Positions 5,562 through 7,843 of a DNA stretch of 7,843 nucleotides are shown here, piece by piece. Where the stretch lies: the NCBI GenBank assembly GCA_900755865.1, contig CAAEHZ010000059.1, forward strand, positions 1 through 7,843. Direction: 5' to 3'. The DNA comes from Lachnospiraceae bacterium. GTDB taxonomy: Bacteria; Bacillota; Clostridia; Lachnospirales; Lachnospiraceae. The notes under the pieces are model-generated. The model saw only the letters and a list, made by a program, of their open reading frames with translations, made no database searches and was not told the DNA's origin. Position numbers and translations under genes: made by a program. How positions within the stretch are numbered: position 1 is the stretch's first letter; every line of letters starts with the position of its first letter.

Positions 5562-5846
5562 ATGTTGAATATGAACCTTCAATTTTTCGCTCATAAAAAG
5601 GGAGTTGGTTCTACCAAGAACGGTAGAGATTCCGAATCCAAGAGATTAGGTGCGAAGAGAGCTGACGGACAGTTCGTAAAGGCAGGAAACATTCTGTACA
5701 GACAGCGCGGAACTAAGATTCATCCCGGCGTAAATGTTGGAATCGGCGGTGACGATACTTTATTTGCACTGGTTGACGGTGTCCTTCGTTTCGAGAGAAA
5801 AGGAAGAGATAAGAAGCAGGCTTCTGTATATCCTGTAGAACAGTAA
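5562..5846 (+). CDS. rpmA: 50S ribosomal protein L27 with Prp-cleavable N-terminal extension
   Basis: A 94-residue L27 precursor; the mature N-terminus reaches the peptidyl-transferase centre. Residues 1-9 (MLNMNLQFF) are the Firmicutes extension, and the expected Prp cut is between F9 and A10, leaving [15 protein letters not shown] as the new N-terminus. The rest is canonical: [47 protein letters not shown] and a basic tail. The start follows GAGGAGGTG (5547-5555) at good spacing, and MLNMNLQFF requires this ATG. A strong hairpin follows 9 bp after the stop. Confidence 0.98.
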   Translation: MLNMNLQFFAHKKGVGSTKNGRDSESKRLGAKRADGQFVKAGNILYRQRGTKIHPGVNVGIGGDDTLFALVDGVLRFERKGRDKKQASVYPVEQ

Positions 5847-5855
5847 TCCGAATTC

Positions 5856-5892
5856 AGAGGACTTCAAACTTGATGTTTGAAGTCCTTTATTT
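5856..5892 (+). terminator. Hairpin terminator or attenuator between rpmA and obgE
   Basis: AGGACTTCAAAC (5858-5869) pairs perfectly with GTTTGAAGTCCT (5875-5886) around a 5-nt loop, and G5857-T5887 and A5856-T5888 can extend the stem. The following tract is TTATTT (5887-5892), an interrupted U-run. The stem is strong and the tail imperfect. No promoter is recognisable in the remaining 34 bp before obgE, so partial termination is more plausible than a full stop. Confidence 0.8.
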
Positions 5893-5905
5893 ACGTGAAC
5901 AATGA

Positions 5906-7219
<1,314 letters not shown>

Positions 7220-7233
7220 TGGAGGAAATTACA

Positions 7234-7521
7234 ATGACGAGCAAGCAGAGAGCTTATTTAAAGAGCCTTGCCAGTAACTTAAACCCTGTTTTTCAGGTGG
7301 GAAAATCAAGTCTGACCCCGGAACTGACAGAAGCAATCGGGGAAGCCTTTAACAAAAATGAACTGATTAAGGTGGCTGTCCTGAAAAACTGTGCAGATGA
7401 CCCTGACGAGATTGCGCAGATGGTGGCAGAGAGAACCCATTCCCAGCTGGTACAGGTTATCGGAAAGAAGTTTGTCCTGTATAAGCCGGATAAGGATAAG
7501 CCCAAAATTCAGCTTCCCTGA
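7234..7521 (+). CDS. yhbY: YhbY/YqeI-family CRM-domain RNA-binding protein
   Basis: A 95-residue single-domain CRS1-YhbY (CRM) protein associated with pre-50S particles. It reads MTSKQRAYLKSLASNLNPVF, then QVGKSSLTPELTEAI, ELIKVAVLKNC, and the closing SQLVQVIGKKFVLYK. The conserved GxxG RNA-contact loop reads GKSS here, so the second glycine is Ser; Bacillus YqeI has GKGG as I recall. ATG 7234 is preferred because GGAGG (7221-7225) lies 8 nt upstream. ATG 7219 overlaps the obgE stop (TAATG) and would add MEEIT, but it would place the ribosome binding site inside the frame. It lies 14 bp after obgE in the same operon. Confidence 0.93.
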   Translation: MTSKQRAYLKSLASNLNPVFQVGKSSLTPELTEAIGEAFNKNELIKVAVLKNCADDPDEIAQMVAERTHSQLVQVIGKKFVLYKPDKDKPKIQLP

Positions 7522-7560
7522 CAGGCAAAAACGCGGAAGACGCGGGTTTCGGAGGAGAAT

Positions 7561-7843
7561 ATGCGGAAAATCGGTATTATGGGTGGAACCTTCAATCCCA
7601 TTCACACAGGACATCTGATGTTATCGGAATGGGCGATGGATGCGCTTGGGCTTTCAGAGGTGTGGCTGATGCCCACGGGAATTTCCTATATGAAGGCAGG
7701 GCAGAAAATTCTTTCCGGTCAGGAAAGAATTTTTATGGCAGAACTTGCGGCAGAGGGAAACAGCCGGTTAAAATGTACGGATATTGAACTGAAACGAACC
7801 GGATATACCTATACCTGCGAAACCCTGCAGCTCTTAAAGGAAA
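7561..7843 (+). CDS. nadD: Nicotinate-nucleotide adenylyltransferase (3' partial)
   Basis: The first 94 residues of NadD, which joins ATP and nicotinate mononucleotide to make deamido-NAD (EC 2.7.7.18). The nucleotidyl-transferase signature GGTFNPIHTGHL (8-19) includes both catalytic-type histidines, H15 and H18. LSEWAMDALGLSEVWLMPTG and later ELKRTGYTYTCETLQLL are family-typical. The segment that reads PPHK in E. coli and Bacillus NadD is SYMK here (42-45). GGAGGAG at 7551-7557 supports ATG 7561. It lies 39 bp after yhbY with no terminator, so it is probably the next gene of the obgE-yhbY-nadD run. The window ends mid-gene, so the C-terminal ISSTxIR-type region cannot be seen. Confidence 0.95.
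   Translation, partial: MRKIGIMGGTFNPIHTGHLMLSEWAMDALGLSEVWLMPTGISYMKAGQKILSGQERIFMAELAAEGNSRLKCTDIELKRTGYTYTCETLQLLKE

Noticed and set aside
7522..7560. Possible terminator or repeat (ACGCGG twice) between yhbY and nadD
   Set aside because: The two copies are direct, not inverted, and no T-run follows, so no hairpin is supported.

Overview
The window looks like ordinary core chromosome of a low-GC Gram-positive anaerobe. The gene families, the strong AGGAGG-type ribosome binding sites and the Prp/L27 processing pair all indicate Firmicutes. The order yggS-sepF ... lspA-rluD followed by rplU-prp-rpmA-obgE-yhbY-nadD, with a cytidylate-kinase-like protein between the two blocks, fits Clostridia and most likely Lachnospiraceae. 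The family is inferred from protein style and synteny; no 16S or other marker is present. All genes are on the + strand. I see no mobile element, CRISPR array, tRNA, rRNA or horizontally acquired block.

Layout. Positions 1-92 hold the 3' end of an upstream gene, possibly an HlyD-type membrane-fusion protein. Positions 132-1416 carry yggS (PLP homeostasis) and sepF (FtsZ/Z-ring anchoring), closed by an intrinsic terminator at 1424-1447. Positions 1467-4068 form a tight run: aroB (shikimate pathway), lspA (lipoprotein signal peptidase, overlapping aroB by 8 bp) and an RluD-family pseudouridine synthase. A good promoter (4041-4069), whose -10 box contains the rluD stop codon, then drives a cytidylate-kinase-like protein of unknown role (4136-4762).

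Positions 4763-4920 are non-coding. They contain a strong promoter (TTGACA-18-TATGAT) and a structured leader that I read as the L21 ribosomal-protein leader. Next come rplU (L21), prp (the cysteine protease that trims L27) and rpmA (L27 with the cleavable N-terminal extension). A strong hairpin at 5856-5892 separates these from obgE (ribosome-assembly GTPase), yhbY (CRM-domain ribosome-assembly protein) and the start of nadD (NAD synthesis), which runs off the right edge.

Together, the right half is a ribosome-biogenesis operon: two large-subunit proteins, the protease that matures one of them, and two 50S assembly factors. The left half combines division, envelope (lipoprotein maturation) and metabolic housekeeping genes. 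I found no previously undescribed system. The best items for a second look are an 11-bp perfect inverted repeat that pairs the rplU Shine-Dalgarno with the spacer of its own promoter, a Lys at a normally conserved Asn position in LspA, and hairpin terminators placed where the downstream gene has no room for its own promoter.
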